A stretch of 48,065 bases of DNA from Candidatus Parcubacteria bacterium (lineage in GTDB: Bacteria; Patescibacteriota; Minisyncoccia; Phycocordibacterales; UBA2100), in the NCBI GenBank assembly GCA_003599175.1, contig QZIY01000023.1:1-48065 (forward strand), written 5' to 3'. Under the pieces are notes generated by a model. The model saw only the letters and a program-made list of their open reading frames with translations. It was not told where the DNA came from and searched no databases. Position 1 is the first letter of the stretch. Each line of letters begins with the position of its first letter. Shown piece by piece: positions 39,465 to 48,064 of the stretch. Position numbers and translations under genes: made by a program.

Positions 39465-40301
39465 ATGGCAGGAAGGGACTTCCGTGAACTCCTCTCGGCC
39501 CAGTGGCGAGCGGGCCGATTTTTATGCGTGGGTCTCGACAGCGATTTTGAAAAGATCCCTGAAACGGCGCGAAAAAATACCGTCGCCGATACAATCGTCA
39601 ACTTCAATCGGGCGATCATCGACGCAACCAGGGATCTTGTGTGCGCTTATAAGCCGAACAACGCTTTTTACGAAGCGCACGGCGACGAAGGGTGGCGCGC
39701 GCTGCGGGCTACCGTGCAATATATCAACGAGCAGGCACCCGAAGTGCCGGTGATCCTCGATTCGAAGCGCGCCGATATCGGCAATACCAATTTGGGCTAC
39801 GTAGATTCATTTTTTGAGCACCTCCATGTGGATGCGATCACAGTGCCACCATACCTCGGCAAAGAAGCGCTTGAGCCGTTCCTTTCACACAAGGAAAAAG
39901 GCATATTCGTGCTCTGCCGTACCTCAAATGGCGGTGCCGGCGAATTTCAGGATCTCAAAGTCGGAGATGAACCGTTCTACAAAGTTGTTGCGCAGCATGT
40001 GTCGGAAGAGTGGAATACCAACGGCAACTGTGGCCTTGTCGTCGGCGCTACCTATCCGGAAGAAATGAAGGCAATTCGCGAAATAGCGCCCGATCTACCG
40101 TTCCTCATCCCAGGCCTCGGTGCGCAAAACGGTGATCTCAAGAAGAGCGTGCAGTACGGCAAGAGCGCGAGCGGGAGGGGACTCGTCCTCGCGGCATCTC
40201 GTGCGATTATTTTTGCATCATCCGGTACTCATTTTGCCGAAGTTGCGCGCCAAAAAAGTGAGGAATTCAATAGCGAAATCGCTGCTGCTTTGATACAATG
40301 A
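39465..40301 (+). CDS. pyrF: Orotidine 5'-phosphate decarboxylase (type 2)
   Basis: A 278-aa OMP decarboxylase of the longer type 2 form. Visible are CVGLDSDFEKIP, AYKPNNAFYEAHG, the catalytic VILDSKRADIGNT (Lys-Asp array), TVPPYLG and the phosphate-binding FLIPGLGAQNGDL...ASRAIIF. It makes UMP from OMP. It is followed 7 bp later by pyrE, the preceding enzyme in the pathway, so the last two steps of UMP synthesis are paired. No earlier pyrimidine genes are visible. Confidence 0.93.
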   Translation: MAGRDFRELLSAQWRAGRFLCVGLDSDFEKIPETARKNTVADTIVNFNRAIIDATRDLVCAYKPNNAFYEAHGDEGWRALRATVQYINEQAPEVPVILDSKRADIGNTNLGYVDSFFEHLHVDAITVPPYLGKEALEPFLSHKEKGIFVLCRTSNGGAGEFQDLKVGDEPFYKVVAQHVSEEWNTNGNCGLVVGATYPEEMKAIREIAPDLPFLIPGLGAQNGDLKKSVQYGKSASGRGLVLAASRAIIFASSGTHFAEVARQKSEEFNSEIAAALIQ

Positions 40302-40308
40302 GTGAATT

Positions 40309-40935
40309 ATGGATGAAGGTGCTGTCTTGCGAGTGCTTCAAGATGTCGGTGCATTCCGAGCAGGGCACTTCGTCTTCACCTCGGGCCTTCATGCGGACAC
40401 GTATATCAATAAGGACGCGCTCTACCCCCACGTAAAGGCGGTGAGCCAGCTCTGCAAGGAAATCGCAACGCGTTTTGCAGATGAAGATGTCGATGTCGTC
40501 ATTGGCCCCGCATACGGGGCCATCATTCTTTCTACATGGACCGCGTATCATCTTACAGAGATGCGAGGCCGCGACGTGTACGGCGTGTATGCCGACAAGG
40601 TCGAAGGCGGACTCGCAATCAGGCGCGGCTATGACAAGCTCATAGCCGGTAAGCGCACGCTCGTGGTGGAAGATCTCACCACGACCGGCGGTTCGATAAA
40701 AAAGGTCATCGAGGCAGCGCGCGCAGCAGGCGCCGATCTTGTAGGCGCAGCCGCGATTTGCAATCGTGGCGATGTGGCCAAGGAACAGATTGGAGATCCG
40801 CCACGATTTGAGGCACTCGTCAAAATTCACCTTGATCAGTGGCCGGAAGGTGAGTGCGAACTGTGTGCCAACAATATCCCCGTCAACACGGATATAGGCC
40901 ACGGCAGCGAATTTCTCAAGAATAGGGGTGCATAG
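40309..40935 (+). CDS. pyrE: Orotate phosphoribosyltransferase
   Basis: A 208-aa PRTase. Visible are FRAGHFVFTSGLHADTYINKDALYPH (orotate and phosphate contacts), YADKVEGGLAIRRGYDKLI (flexible catalytic loop region) and the PRPP loop TLVVEDLTTTGGSIKKVIEAA. It makes OMP from orotate and PRPP. It is adjacent to pyrF. A TACAAT overlapping the pyrF stop (40294-40299) could add an internal promoter. The C-terminus has a CELC pair not typical of E. coli PyrE. Confidence 0.92.
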   Translation: MDEGAVLRVLQDVGAFRAGHFVFTSGLHADTYINKDALYPHVKAVSQLCKEIATRFADEDVDVVIGPAYGAIILSTWTAYHLTEMRGRDVYGVYADKVEGGLAIRRGYDKLIAGKRTLVVEDLTTTGGSIKKVIEAARAAGADLVGAAAICNRGDVAKEQIGDPPRFEALVKIHLDQWPEGECELCANNIPVNTDIGHGSEFLKNRGA

Positions 40936-40982
40936 GAGTCGTGTATACTGACTCCAGTTATTCATTAGGGTATTTCTTATAT

Positions 40983-41510
40983 ATGACACGAACAGGATGG
41001 TTATTGGTAATTGTAATTATAGTCGTGCTTCTCGGGGCCTTTTTCCTCTGGTCGCAGAGCGCCAATGCTCCGACGGTAGACGAGGGCGCCTCTTCTGACG
41101 CTACGATGGGCACTGACACGCTCGGACAGAGCATTGATGAAGGCGGGGACGCTATGGACGGCCGTAATTTTGAAGAGGAGGGTACGACGGCGCCTATGAT
41201 GGCATCAGTGGGCTACGATGGTAGTGCATTTATCCCTTCGACTGTCACGGTCGCAAAAGGCGGCACGGTGACCTTCACGGACACTGCAGACGGCACGATG
41301 TGGGTCGCAGCCGACGAACACCCGACGCACATGGACTACGACGGCACTTCGCGCGCTGATCACTGTGCCGAAGGATATACGGGTGCAAAGCCGTTCGATC
41401 AGTGCACACGCGGCGCAAGCTACAGCTTCACCTTCGACAAGGCAGGTACGTTTGAGTACCACGATCACGCCAATGCGGCAGCTGTCGGCACGGTGACAGT
41501 GGTCGAATAA
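40983..41510 (+). CDS. Membrane-anchored cupredoxin-domain protein
   Basis: A 175-aa protein. A hydrophobic anchor (about 5-25) and a low-complexity acidic linker precede a C-terminal plastocyanin-like domain: VGYDGSAFIPSTVTVAKGGTVTFTD, ADEHPTHMDYDG, then SYSFTFDKAGTFEYHDHANAAAVGTVTV. Candidate copper ligands are the His residues of EHPTH and YHDH; the usual ligand Cys is not in its normal place. It could bind copper on the outside for electron transfer or storage. The start is ATG 40983; a TATACT about 30 nt upstream would give a short leader. Confidence 0.82.
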   Translation: MTRTGWLLVIVIIVVLLGAFFLWSQSANAPTVDEGASSDATMGTDTLGQSIDEGGDAMDGRNFEEEGTTAPMMASVGYDGSAFIPSTVTVAKGGTVTFTDTADGTMWVAADEHPTHMDYDGTSRADHCAEGYTGAKPFDQCTRGASYSFTFDKAGTFEYHDHANAAAVGTVTVVE

Positions 41511-41528
41511 AACGGCATTGAATCAACT

Positions 41529-41915
41529 ATGAATCGCGACTGGGCCAGCCTTGTTTTGAGAATAGGGTTGGCCTTCGCGTTTCTATACCCGCCATTTAAT
41601 GCGCTTTCAAATCCCGATTCGTGGATCGGATATTTTCCGGCGTTCATGCAGGGCATCGTGCCCGACGGGCTTCTCTTGCATGGCTTTGGCGTCGTCGAAG
41701 TGATTATTGCGCTCTGGCTCCTTTCAGGATGGAAGATCTTTTGGCCGTCCTCGGTTGCAGCGATCATGCTCTTGGCAATCGTCTTCTTCAATCTCTCCAA
41801 TTTCGAAGTGATTTTCCGTGATATCTCGATTGCGGCGATGGCGATCACACTTGCAATTCAGAGTTTTCGCCAGACATTCAAGAAGCGGGAAGTATACGAA
41901 CATGCAGTTTCCTGA
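41529..41915 (+). CDS. DoxX-like membrane protein
   Basis: A 128-aa protein with four hydrophobic helices and the DoxX pattern: [49 protein letters not shown]. The function is unknown; DoxX proteins are linked to oxidative stress complexes in some bacteria. The stop overlaps the start of the AICAR transformylase gene by 14 bp. Confidence 0.8.
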   Translation: MNRDWASLVLRIGLAFAFLYPPFNALSNPDSWIGYFPAFMQGIVPDGLLLHGFGVVEVIIALWLLSGWKIFWPSSVAAIMLLAIVFFNLSNFEVIFRDISIAAMAITLAIQSFRQTFKKREVYEHAVS

Positions 41916-42882
41916 CGACCTACACATCGGTGCGAAGCGGAAGATTACGCTTCGCTATGGCGAAAATCCGCACCAGGAAGCGGCACTGTATTTGGATCCT
42001 ACAGTAACGCGCCCGTGTGTTGCCCGGGCCGAGCAGGTGCAGGGCAAGGAATTGAGTTTCAATAATATTGCCGATGCAGACGCGGCATTTGAGTGTGTCG
42101 CAGAATTTACAGAGCCCGCAGTGGTGATCGTAAAGCATATGAATCCATGCGGCGTCGCAGTGTATAGAGGCGACGCCTCTATACAATCGGGCTTGCTTGA
42201 AGCATATCAAAAAGCGCTTGCGTGCGATCCGGTCTCCGCCTTCGGCGGCATCGTCGCGCTCAACCGCACGCTTGATTCAAAACTCGCAGAGGAGCTCACA
42301 AAGGTTTTTCTCGAGGTCATCATCGCCCCTGCCGCCGACGAAGATGCGATCGAACTGCTCAAGAAAAAGCCCAATGTGCGTCTTTTGATAACGGGTGGCA
42401 TGCCTGATCCTCAAGAGCCAGAAATGACGATCCGCTCCGTTGCGGGCGGCATTCTTATGCAGGCGCGCGACAACACGGTTATTTCAGAAGAAATCAAAAC
42501 GGTGACGAAGCGTGCGCCGAGTGAAGAGGAGCTTGCGGACATGAAATTCGCGTTCACTGTATGCAAGCATGTGAAATCAAACGCGATCGTCTACGCCAAA
42601 GGGGGAGCGACGCTCGGCATCGGCGCGGGGCAGATGAGTCGTATCTACAGTGCGCGCATTGCGGCGATCAAAGCTGCGGATGCAAAGCTCTCACTCAAGG
42701 GTGCGGTGATGGCATCCGATGCATTCATGCCGTTCCCGGATTGCGTGGAAGCTGCGCGTGATGCGGGTGCAACTGCCATCATCCAACCAGGAGGTTCCAA
42801 AAACGATCAGGCGTCTATCGACGCAGCGGATCAAGCCAACATTGCGATGGTCTTCACCGGCACACGTCATTTCAGGCATTAA
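41902..42882 (+). CDS. purH: Stand-alone AICAR transformylase domain (PurH C-terminal part)
   Basis: A 326-aa protein equal to the AICAR formyltransferase half of PurH. It begins [19 protein letters not shown], has the catalytic [10 protein letters not shown] (Lys-His), [43 protein letters not shown] and [10 protein letters not shown]. Full PurH is about 510 aa and has an N-terminal MGS-like IMP cyclohydrolase domain of about 200 aa, which is absent here: the sequence upstream encodes the DoxX protein. So only the formylation step is encoded. ATG 41902 overlaps the previous gene, which argues for cotranscription. Confidence 0.9.
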   Translation: MQFPDDLHIGAKRKITLRYGENPHQEAALYLDPTVTRPCVARAEQVQGKELSFNNIADADAAFECVAEFTEPAVVIVKHMNPCGVAVYRGDASIQSGLLEAYQKALACDPVSAFGGIVALNRTLDSKLAEELTKVFLEVIIAPAADEDAIELLKKKPNVRLLITGGMPDPQEPEMTIRSVAGGILMQARDNTVISEEIKTVTKRAPSEEELADMKFAFTVCKHVKSNAIVYAKGGATLGIGAGQMSRIYSARIAAIKAADAKLSLKGAVMASDAFMPFPDCVEAARDAGATAIIQPGGSKNDQASIDAADQANIAMVFTGTRHFRH

Positions 42883-42937
42883 AAAAGAAGACCGCCTCAC
42901 CTAAAGACAGTCTCCTCGTCTTGTGGTGAGCGCGGTC
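42881..42937 (-). terminator. Terminator of the zinc-ribbon gene
   Basis: GACCGCCTCACC (42890-42901) pairs with GGTGAGCGCGGTC (42925-42937), followed on the minus strand by TTCTTTTTT. It directly abuts the stop of the convergent purH. Confidence 0.7.
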
Positions 42938-42939
42938 GG

Positions 42940-43212
42940 TTAGCCGGTGGCGATAGGCCGCAGTTGGTCGATAAGCCCATTGACGTACGTCCCGAGCATC
43001 ATCCCTTCGGGACATTCGTGTGCCCACACGGTGAGTTCGATCACGCTATCGCTGATCGTAACGCGGTAGACGTACATGACTGTACCGCATCCGACGCATG
43101 TATACGTTTGTCGGCCATGCAGTATCCGATTGCATGACATGCCTCCGCCGCATCGCTTGCAATTGGCTGCGTAGTGAACACCGCGATCGTACAAGACTTC
43201 GGCTGTGGCCAT
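42940..43212 (-). CDS. Zinc-ribbon hypothetical protein
   Basis: A 90-aa protein with a four-Cys zinc ribbon: CKRCGGGMSC then YTCVGCGTVM. The rest has no recognised motif. It could be a nucleic-acid- or protein-binding adaptor. Start ATG 43212 follows a GGAGG SD about 9 nt upstream, so this gene is leadered. Confidence 0.65.
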   Translation of the reverse strand: MATAEVLYDRGVHYAANCKRCGGGMSCNRILHGRQTYTCVGCGTVMYVYRVTISDSVIELTVWAHECPEGMMLGTYVNGLIDQLRPIATG

Positions 43213-43318
43213 TTCCTATTCCTCCATAGCAGAGAACTGTGATGCTGAATTGAGAATACTGTGCAACGGCGGGGCGGCAAAATTTTTGGCCCAAATTTGC
43301 TTTTTTATGACGATTTGT

Positions 43319-43331
43319 TATAAATATAACC
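43319..43331 (+). promoter_or_regulatory. Leaderless-type promoter of the ACT-domain gene
   Basis: TATAAA (43319-43324), 7 nt, ATG 43332; TTTGCT 16 nt further upstream could be the -35. Confidence 0.5.
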
Positions 43332-43982
43332 ATGAGAACAGTCAGTCAAGTGGTAGAAGAGATCCTGCAGCGATCGCCCTTCCTTACCGAAGCGATGTAC
43401 GAAGGTGTGGCCAACAACGCGCAAATTGCGCGCCGCATTAAGCCCGATGTCGAGAAGCGGCTTATGGAAGAAGTGTCCGAGGGGTCTATCGCAATGGCAC
43501 TCCACCGGCTCTCCAAAGACATCAAACGCCCCCTTTTTGGCGAACGCTTCCTGAAGAACATGAGTGACATTACGGTCCGCTCGAATCTCGTGGAATTCGC
43601 ATGCCCGGCATCTACCGAGCTACCGCATCTCCTAGATGTCCTCTCGACATCAATGCATGCGCGTAAAGATACGTTTTTCAATTTTTCGCGCGGCGTGCAC
43701 GAATCGCTTATCATCGTCAGCAAGGAATTTGCGCACGATGTGGAGAAGATGTTGAAAAAAGAGAAGGATGTAAAGAAAGTCGAAGGGCTTTCCGCGATTA
43801 CGCTGCGTCTCCCGGAACACTCTCTGAATGTGCCGGGTCTCTACTATCCGATATTGAAGGCGCTCGCGATGGAGGGCATCAGCTTTGTCGAGGTAATGTC
43901 GGTGCGGACGGAGTTCTCGATCATTTTCGAAGAGAAAGATGTTGATAGGGCATTTAGCGTTTTGAAGAGAATCACGAGTTAA
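43332..43982 (+). CDS. ACT-domain regulatory-like protein
   Basis: A 216-aa protein. The N-terminal about 65 residues are helical (VSQVVEEILQRSPFLTEAMYEGV, INNAQIARRIKPDVEK-like), resembling a short HTH. The middle has an ACT-like beta-alpha pattern (FFNFSRGVHESLIIVS), and the C-terminal ACT domain is clear: VPGLYYPILKALAMEGISFVEV followed by DVDRAFSVLKRI. It has no catalytic kinase part. It probably senses an amino acid or other small ligand. Confidence 0.65.
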   Translation: MRTVSQVVEEILQRSPFLTEAMYEGVANNAQIARRIKPDVEKRLMEEVSEGSIAMALHRLSKDIKRPLFGERFLKNMSDITVRSNLVEFACPASTELPHLLDVLSTSMHARKDTFFNFSRGVHESLIIVSKEFAHDVEKMLKKEKDVKKVEGLSAITLRLPEHSLNVPGLYYPILKALAMEGISFVEVMSVRTEFSIIFEEKDVDRAFSVLKRITS

Positions 43983-44099
43983 GAAAATTCGGTTGACGTT
44001 ATTCGGCGGCGCAGCGCGTATCGGTTATCGGTATACAGCGAGCGTCAACGCATGCCGCGAACCGTAAGCCGCTGACGCGCGGCGCTGCCGTACAACGAA
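43983..44099. other. Convergent gap with self-complementary stretches
   Basis: Between the ACT gene and trxB. TTGACG (near 43992) and CGTCAA (near 44043) could pair, and GC-rich arms lie between them, possibly a shared bidirectional terminator. No T-run is evident. Confidence 0.3.
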
Positions 44100-45032
44100 T
44101 TACGCTTCATTTCCACCTCGGCGCAGGAAGATATAGATGTCTTCAAGCGCAACCACCGCATCTCCCGCGGCGATATTATTTTGGTGATACAAGGCATCGG
44201 TGCAATCGCCTGCCGCCCATACCCTCTGGTGCGATGTCCGCTTCGTGCGCGGATCGACGATAACCTGCCCGATTTTATTTTTTTCAATTGAGCTGTTGAG
44301 CCAAGCGGTGTTGGGGATCAAGCCGATTTCGACGAAGATACCGTCGACGTCGAGCTTATGCTCCTCGCCCGTTTTTACATCTTTCCAGCGGAGTCCCGTG
44401 ACGAACGCGTCACCCAATACTTCAAGTGTTTCGGCATTGAGGTGCGCTTTCATTTTGGGATCGGCGAGCGCGGCGCACGTGGTGATTTCATCGGCCTTAA
44501 AGGCGTCGGTACGGTTGAGGAGCGTCACACTTTTGCAGTAGGCGAGAAGCTGGAGAGCAGTTTCAAATGCCGCATTGCCGCCGCCAATCACCGCAACATC
44601 GCGATCAGCAAACAGGGGGCCATCGCACGAGGCGCAGTACGTGAGGCCTTTGTTATCAAATTCTGCGGCACCCGGAACTTCGAGCTTGCGGCGATTGGCG
44701 CCGGTGGTGACGAGTGCTGCGCACGCCGATACGCGCGATCCATCCTTGAGCTCCACTTCGACACGATCGTCGAATGCGTGGAGCGATGTGGCACGGGTAC
44801 GTTTGATTTCGAGATATTCTCCCGCGTATTGCTCGACATGTGTTTTAAAACTCTTGGCGAGATCAGGGCCCGAAATTACGGGCGTACCGATCCAGTTTTG
44901 AATGTCGGTCGAGACGACGCTCTGACCGCCCCATTCTTCGACGATCATGATGCTCTTCAAGCGTTTACGCGCGGCATATACGGCCGCTGCGGCTCCTGCT
45001 GGCCCTCCTCCTATGATGATGAGATCGTGCAT
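44100..45032 (-). CDS. trxB: Thioredoxin reductase
   Basis: A 310-aa low-Mr thioredoxin reductase. Visible are the FAD motif IIIGGGPAGAAAAVYAARK, the redox pair CASCDG (CATCDG in most family members), the NADPH motif VIGGGNAAFETALQL and the FAD C-terminal motif VWAAGDCTDALYHQNNIAAGDAVVAL. It reduces thioredoxin-like partners with NADPH. The C-terminus ends IFLRRGGNEA. A TATAGT on the minus strand (45093-45098) would give a leader of about 55 nt containing repeats. Confidence 0.92.
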   Translation of the reverse strand: MHDLIIIGGGPAGAAAAVYAARKRLKSIMIVEEWGGQSVVSTDIQNWIGTPVISGPDLAKSFKTHVEQYAGEYLEIKRTRATSLHAFDDRVEVELKDGSRVSACAALVTTGANRRKLEVPGAAEFDNKGLTYCASCDGPLFADRDVAVIGGGNAAFETALQLLAYCKSVTLLNRTDAFKADEITTCAALADPKMKAHLNAETLEVLGDAFVTGLRWKDVKTGEEHKLDVDGIFVEIGLIPNTAWLNSSIEKNKIGQVIVDPRTKRTSHQRVWAAGDCTDALYHQNNIAAGDAVVALEDIYIFLRRGGNEA

Positions 45033-45047
45033 ACAATAAGTAAGTTA

Positions 45048-45118
45048 TTAGCCACTAGGGTTTAGCCACTAGTGGCATGTGCGCGTCATTTTACTATACC
45101 CTAGACCCTATTGGCTAA
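45048..45118. repeat. Direct and inverted repeats between ftsZ and trxB
   Basis: TTAGCCACTAG occurs twice in tandem (45048-45058, 45062-45072). TTAGCCACTAGGGT (45048-45061) also has an inverted partner ACCCTATTGGCTAA (45105-45118), 13 of 14 matching, ending at the ftsZ stop. It could serve as the ftsZ terminator or an operator of trxB. Confidence 0.6.
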
Positions 45119-46402
45119 TTACTTTCTTCTCAGAAAAGAAGGTAGTCCTCCCCAACTATCGTCATCGTCTTCTACTGGCGGCATGGGCTTGGGCGCAGGC
45201 GGCTCTGGTCGCGGTGGCGTATCTCTCATGAGGCGATCGCGTAGAGGAGGAGGCGGCGGTGGCGGAGGAGGCGGCTGCATAGCACCACTGTCGATGATTT
45301 TCTTAGGTTCCTCGCGCTTTATAGGCGGCTCGGGAGGAAGGGCGCGGTCGCGAGCGGCAATCGGCGGAACATCGCGATCGTTGACGGGCTTTGAAGGAAC
45401 GATGCGTGATCCTGGCGTAAAGAGCGGCGTGCGCGCAGTACCGCCTTCGGGAAATCCTGTCGCAATGACAGTGACACGTACTTCGCCTTTCTTGAGCGCG
45501 TGATCGACGACTGCACCGAAGATGACTTTTGCTTCCGGATCGATGGCTTCGGTGATGACATTGGCCGCATCCTGCACTTCGAGCATGCCGAGATCTTCGC
45601 CACCGGCGATCGAGAAGAGGACGCCCTTGGCACCCGTCACAGATACTTCGAGAAGCGGGGAGTTGATCGCGTTGCGTGCGGCCATTTCTGCGCGGCGCTC
45701 GCCTGCGGCAGTGCCGATACCCATGAGGGCCGATCCTGCGTTATGCATGATCGTGCGGACGTCGGCGAAGTCGACGTTGATGATACCCGTCTGCGTGATG
45801 AGGTCGGAAATTCCCTCGACCGCCTGTTTCAAAATATCGTCACACATCGCGAAGGCGTTCTTGATGCCGGTATCGCGAGAAACGATGGCGAGCAATTTGT
45901 CGTTGGGGATGACGATGAGCGCGTCGACGGCCTTGCGGAGTTCGACGAGGCCTTGCTCTGCGAGGCGCATGCGCTGCGCGCCTTCGAATCCAAATGGCTT
46001 CGTGACGACGCCGACAGTGAGCGCGCCGAGTTCGCGTGCAATTTTTGCAACGACCGGTGCTGCACCGGTGCCGGTGCCGCCACCCATACCGCAGGTGATG
46101 AAAACCATGTCGCTGCCCTTCACTGATTCCTGAATTTCTTCGCGTGTCTCATCGGCTGCTTGCTTGCCGAGATCCGCATTCATGCCGGCGCCGAGACCGC
46201 GCGTGAGCGTTTTGCCGATATGAATTTTTCGTTTTGCTTTTGATTTATGAAGATCTTGCGCATCTGTGTTGACGGCGATGAAATCGACACCTTCGACATG
46301 CGACGAGACCATGTGATTGACTGCATTTCCTCCGGATCCTCCGATTCCGATTACGCGAATTCGAGCAAATGATTCGACGTCTGATTTAACTTGCTTGGAC
46401 AT
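45119..46402 (-). CDS. ftsZ: Cell division protein FtsZ
   Basis: A 427-aa tubulin-like GTPase. Visible are the N-terminal RIRVIGIGGSGGNAVNHM, the GTP-binding signature CGMGGGTGTGAAP, the T7 loop with NVDFADVR and the polymer-contact region. After about residue 330 a linker of about 80 residues includes a run of ten prolines. The C-terminal tail WGGLPSFLRRK is the FtsA-binding type. It forms the division ring. The ATG lies 345 bp after the ftsA stop in the same direction. No clear SD; AAGAAT lies 7 nt upstream. Confidence 0.96.
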   Translation of the reverse strand: MSKQVKSDVESFARIRVIGIGGSGGNAVNHMVSSHVEGVDFIAVNTDAQDLHKSKAKRKIHIGKTLTRGLGAGMNADLGKQAADETREEIQESVKGSDMVFITCGMGGGTGTGAAPVVAKIARELGALTVGVVTKPFGFEGAQRMRLAEQGLVELRKAVDALIVIPNDKLLAIVSRDTGIKNAFAMCDDILKQAVEGISDLITQTGIINVDFADVRTIMHNAGSALMGIGTAAGERRAEMAARNAINSPLLEVSVTGAKGVLFSIAGGEDLGMLEVQDAANVITEAIDPEAKVIFGAVVDHALKKGEVRVTVIATGFPEGGTARTPLFTPGSRIVPSKPVNDRDVPPIAARDRALPPEPPIKREEPKKIIDSGAMQPPPPPPPPPPLRDRLMRDTPPRPEPPAPKPMPPVEDDDDSWGGLPSFLRRK

Positions 46403-46747
46403 GTTAGAGATTCTTAGTGAGCGGAGCGAGCTTAGAAGCTCTTACATCCAGCACCTTTATTAACGAAACATTACCCATTACTCCGATACTACGCCTTAGG
46501 CACTGTTATGCCAAGGACTTTAAAATAGCGCAGAAAGGTGCTGGGTCGTGAAAAATATACTCGCCGAAGCTCGTTATTTTTCTACGACATAGTACCACAT
46601 GGGGTAAAAGGGCAAGGTTGACGCCCGCACAAAGTTGTGCGGTTTTGAAAGGGAGAAATGGGGTTACTGGCGACGTAGGGCGAGAGAAACGCAAACATCT
46701 CATGTTTGCGTTCCCGAGCCGAGGAGCTCGAAAACCAATGCATTGGT
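46403..46747. other. Hairpin-rich spacer between ftsA and ftsZ
   Basis: About 345 bp without a gene. It contains AACGCAAACAT-CTC-ATGTTTGCGTT (46688-46712), CGAGC...GCTCG (46715-46730), an 18-bp palindrome AAACCAATGCATTGGTTT (46732-46749) overlapping the ftsA stop, and CCGCACAA-AG-TTGTGCGG (46625-46642) followed on the plus strand by TTTT. The first three together form a hairpin cluster in the ftsA 3' region, and ftsZ may have its own promoter further down. Confidence 0.6.
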
Positions 46748-47917
46748 TTATGGCAAAAGGGAACGAATTCCTTTTTTGATGCTTTGCCAGCCGTCTGAAA
46801 ATACTTCGCCAAGCGATGAGGTGCGCGCGACGCGGTCTTCCGCATACGCCCAGCGGCAGAGCCCTGCGGCGACGGCCCATGTAGCGTCGACGGATGAGGC
46901 GCGTGACAAGAGTCCGATTTGCGATGTCTGCGAAGGAAGCTGCAATACGCCGCGTGCGATTTCTGCGGCGGAGGTAAGGCCGGAGCCGCCGCCGGTAATG
47001 ACGATGCCCGCAGGAAGGAGTTTCTGGCGACCGATCACCTTGAGGTGGCCGTTGACGAGTGTAAACATCTCCTTCAGTTTCTTCGTGACGAGCGCATCCA
47101 TTTTGCGCTGTGGAATCTCGCTTCCTGATACGGCGCCGCGCTTCAATTGCTCGGCCTCGTGGAGCGGCACCTGGAATGAAAGTGCGATCGTATTGGTGAT
47201 ATCGGCCGCGCCCATCGGAAATACTTTTACTGAAATCGGAATATCGTTATCAAAAATCACAACGGAAATGGTCTCGGAGCCGATGTTGGCGAGACAGACG
47301 CCTGCCATCTTTTGGGATTTGTTGAGCGTCACGAGCGATGCTGCCAAAGGCGACGCCATCACACCTTCCACCTCGACTCCGGCGCCTTCGACTGCCTCGA
47401 GCATGTCGTCGTGATGTTGCACGAGCATGGTGATGATGAGCGTATCGATAGAGAGCTTTGTCCCCTGCAATCCATGTGATTGCCCGAGTACCGGGAGACC
47501 GTCGATTTTGTGCTCGAGCGGAATCGTATGGATCACGTTGCGGTTGATGAGCTTCGATGACGCTTGTTTTTCGCTTTCGCGCTTTGCGCGATCAATCGCC
47601 TGGTCGGTCACGATGCCACCGGATGCGGTGAGCGTGGTGGAGCCGGTCGAGCGGATCTCATCGAGCCCGATACCGCCGATGCCGACACGTGCCGATCGCA
47701 CACGCACCTTCGCAGCAGTCTGCGCGCGATCGAGCGCTTCGCGTATCGATTTTTTGGCCTCTTGTACGTCGACAATGTAGCCATGTCGCATACCTTTGGA
47801 GGTCGCGGTGCCAGTGCCGATGATGTGCATCGGACTGTCGGGATTTTCCGCGGGTGCGCAAATGACGACTTTCACATGGTAGGTACCGATATCGATGCCC
47901 GTGTAGACGTCACGCAT
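46748..47917 (-). CDS. ftsA: Cell division protein FtsA
   Basis: A 389-aa actin-like ATPase. Visible are the phosphate-1 motif YTGIDIGTYHVKVVI, the 1C subdomain region with VRSARVGIGGIGLDEIRSTG, the later ATPase motif VCLANIGSETISVVI, and IVITGGGSGLTSAAEIARGVL (adenosine motif). The C-terminal tail GEVFSDGWQSIKKGIRSLLP is an amphipathic membrane-targeting helix. It tethers FtsZ to the membrane. Start ATG 47917 is chosen because TACAAT lies 6 nt upstream; the TTG 47932 start would lie within that box. Confidence 0.94.
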   Translation of the reverse strand: MRDVYTGIDIGTYHVKVVICAPAENPDSPMHIIGTGTATSKGMRHGYIVDVQEAKKSIREALDRAQTAAKVRVRSARVGIGGIGLDEIRSTGSTTLTASGGIVTDQAIDRAKRESEKQASSKLINRNVIHTIPLEHKIDGLPVLGQSHGLQGTKLSIDTLIITMLVQHHDDMLEAVEGAGVEVEGVMASPLAASLVTLNKSQKMAGVCLANIGSETISVVIFDNDIPISVKVFPMGAADITNTIALSFQVPLHEAEQLKRGAVSGSEIPQRKMDALVTKKLKEMFTLVNGHLKVIGRQKLLPAGIVITGGGSGLTSAAEIARGVLQLPSQTSQIGLLSRASSVDATWAVAAGLCRWAYAEDRVARTSSLGEVFSDGWQSIKKGIRSLLP

Positions 47918-47929
47918 CCGCGCATTGTA
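47918..47929 (-). promoter_or_regulatory. Leaderless-type promoter of ftsA
   Basis: Minus-strand TACAAT (47924-47929), 6 nt, ATG 47917. Confidence 0.55.
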
Positions 47930-48003
47930 CAACTTTGTTGCGCCTCCTGAAAATGAAGCGTTCGTGGATGTCAGAGCAAAGCGATTAGTGCATCTTGTGG
48001 AGT

Positions 48004-48064
48004 TTTAGCGGGCGTTGTGTGATTTTTTCGCAGTTTCTGCGGCCGCTGCCTTGCGCCACGGATG
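48004..48064 (-). CDS. Possible 3' end of a gene upstream of ftsA
   Basis: On the minus strand a frame open from the window edge encodes HPWRKAAAAETAKKSHNAR and stops at TAA (48004-48006). An Ala/Lys-rich tail is protein-like, and genes of the division/cell-wall cluster commonly precede ftsA. The fragment is too short to name. Confidence 0.3.

Noticed and set aside
45240-45280. GGCGGC-type repeat in the ftsZ gene as a mobile or repeat element
   Set aside because: It encodes the run of prolines in the FtsZ linker and is explained by coding sequence.
45500-46133. Two long plus-strand frames opposite ftsZ
   Set aside because: Shadows; FtsZ signature motifs are on the minus strand.
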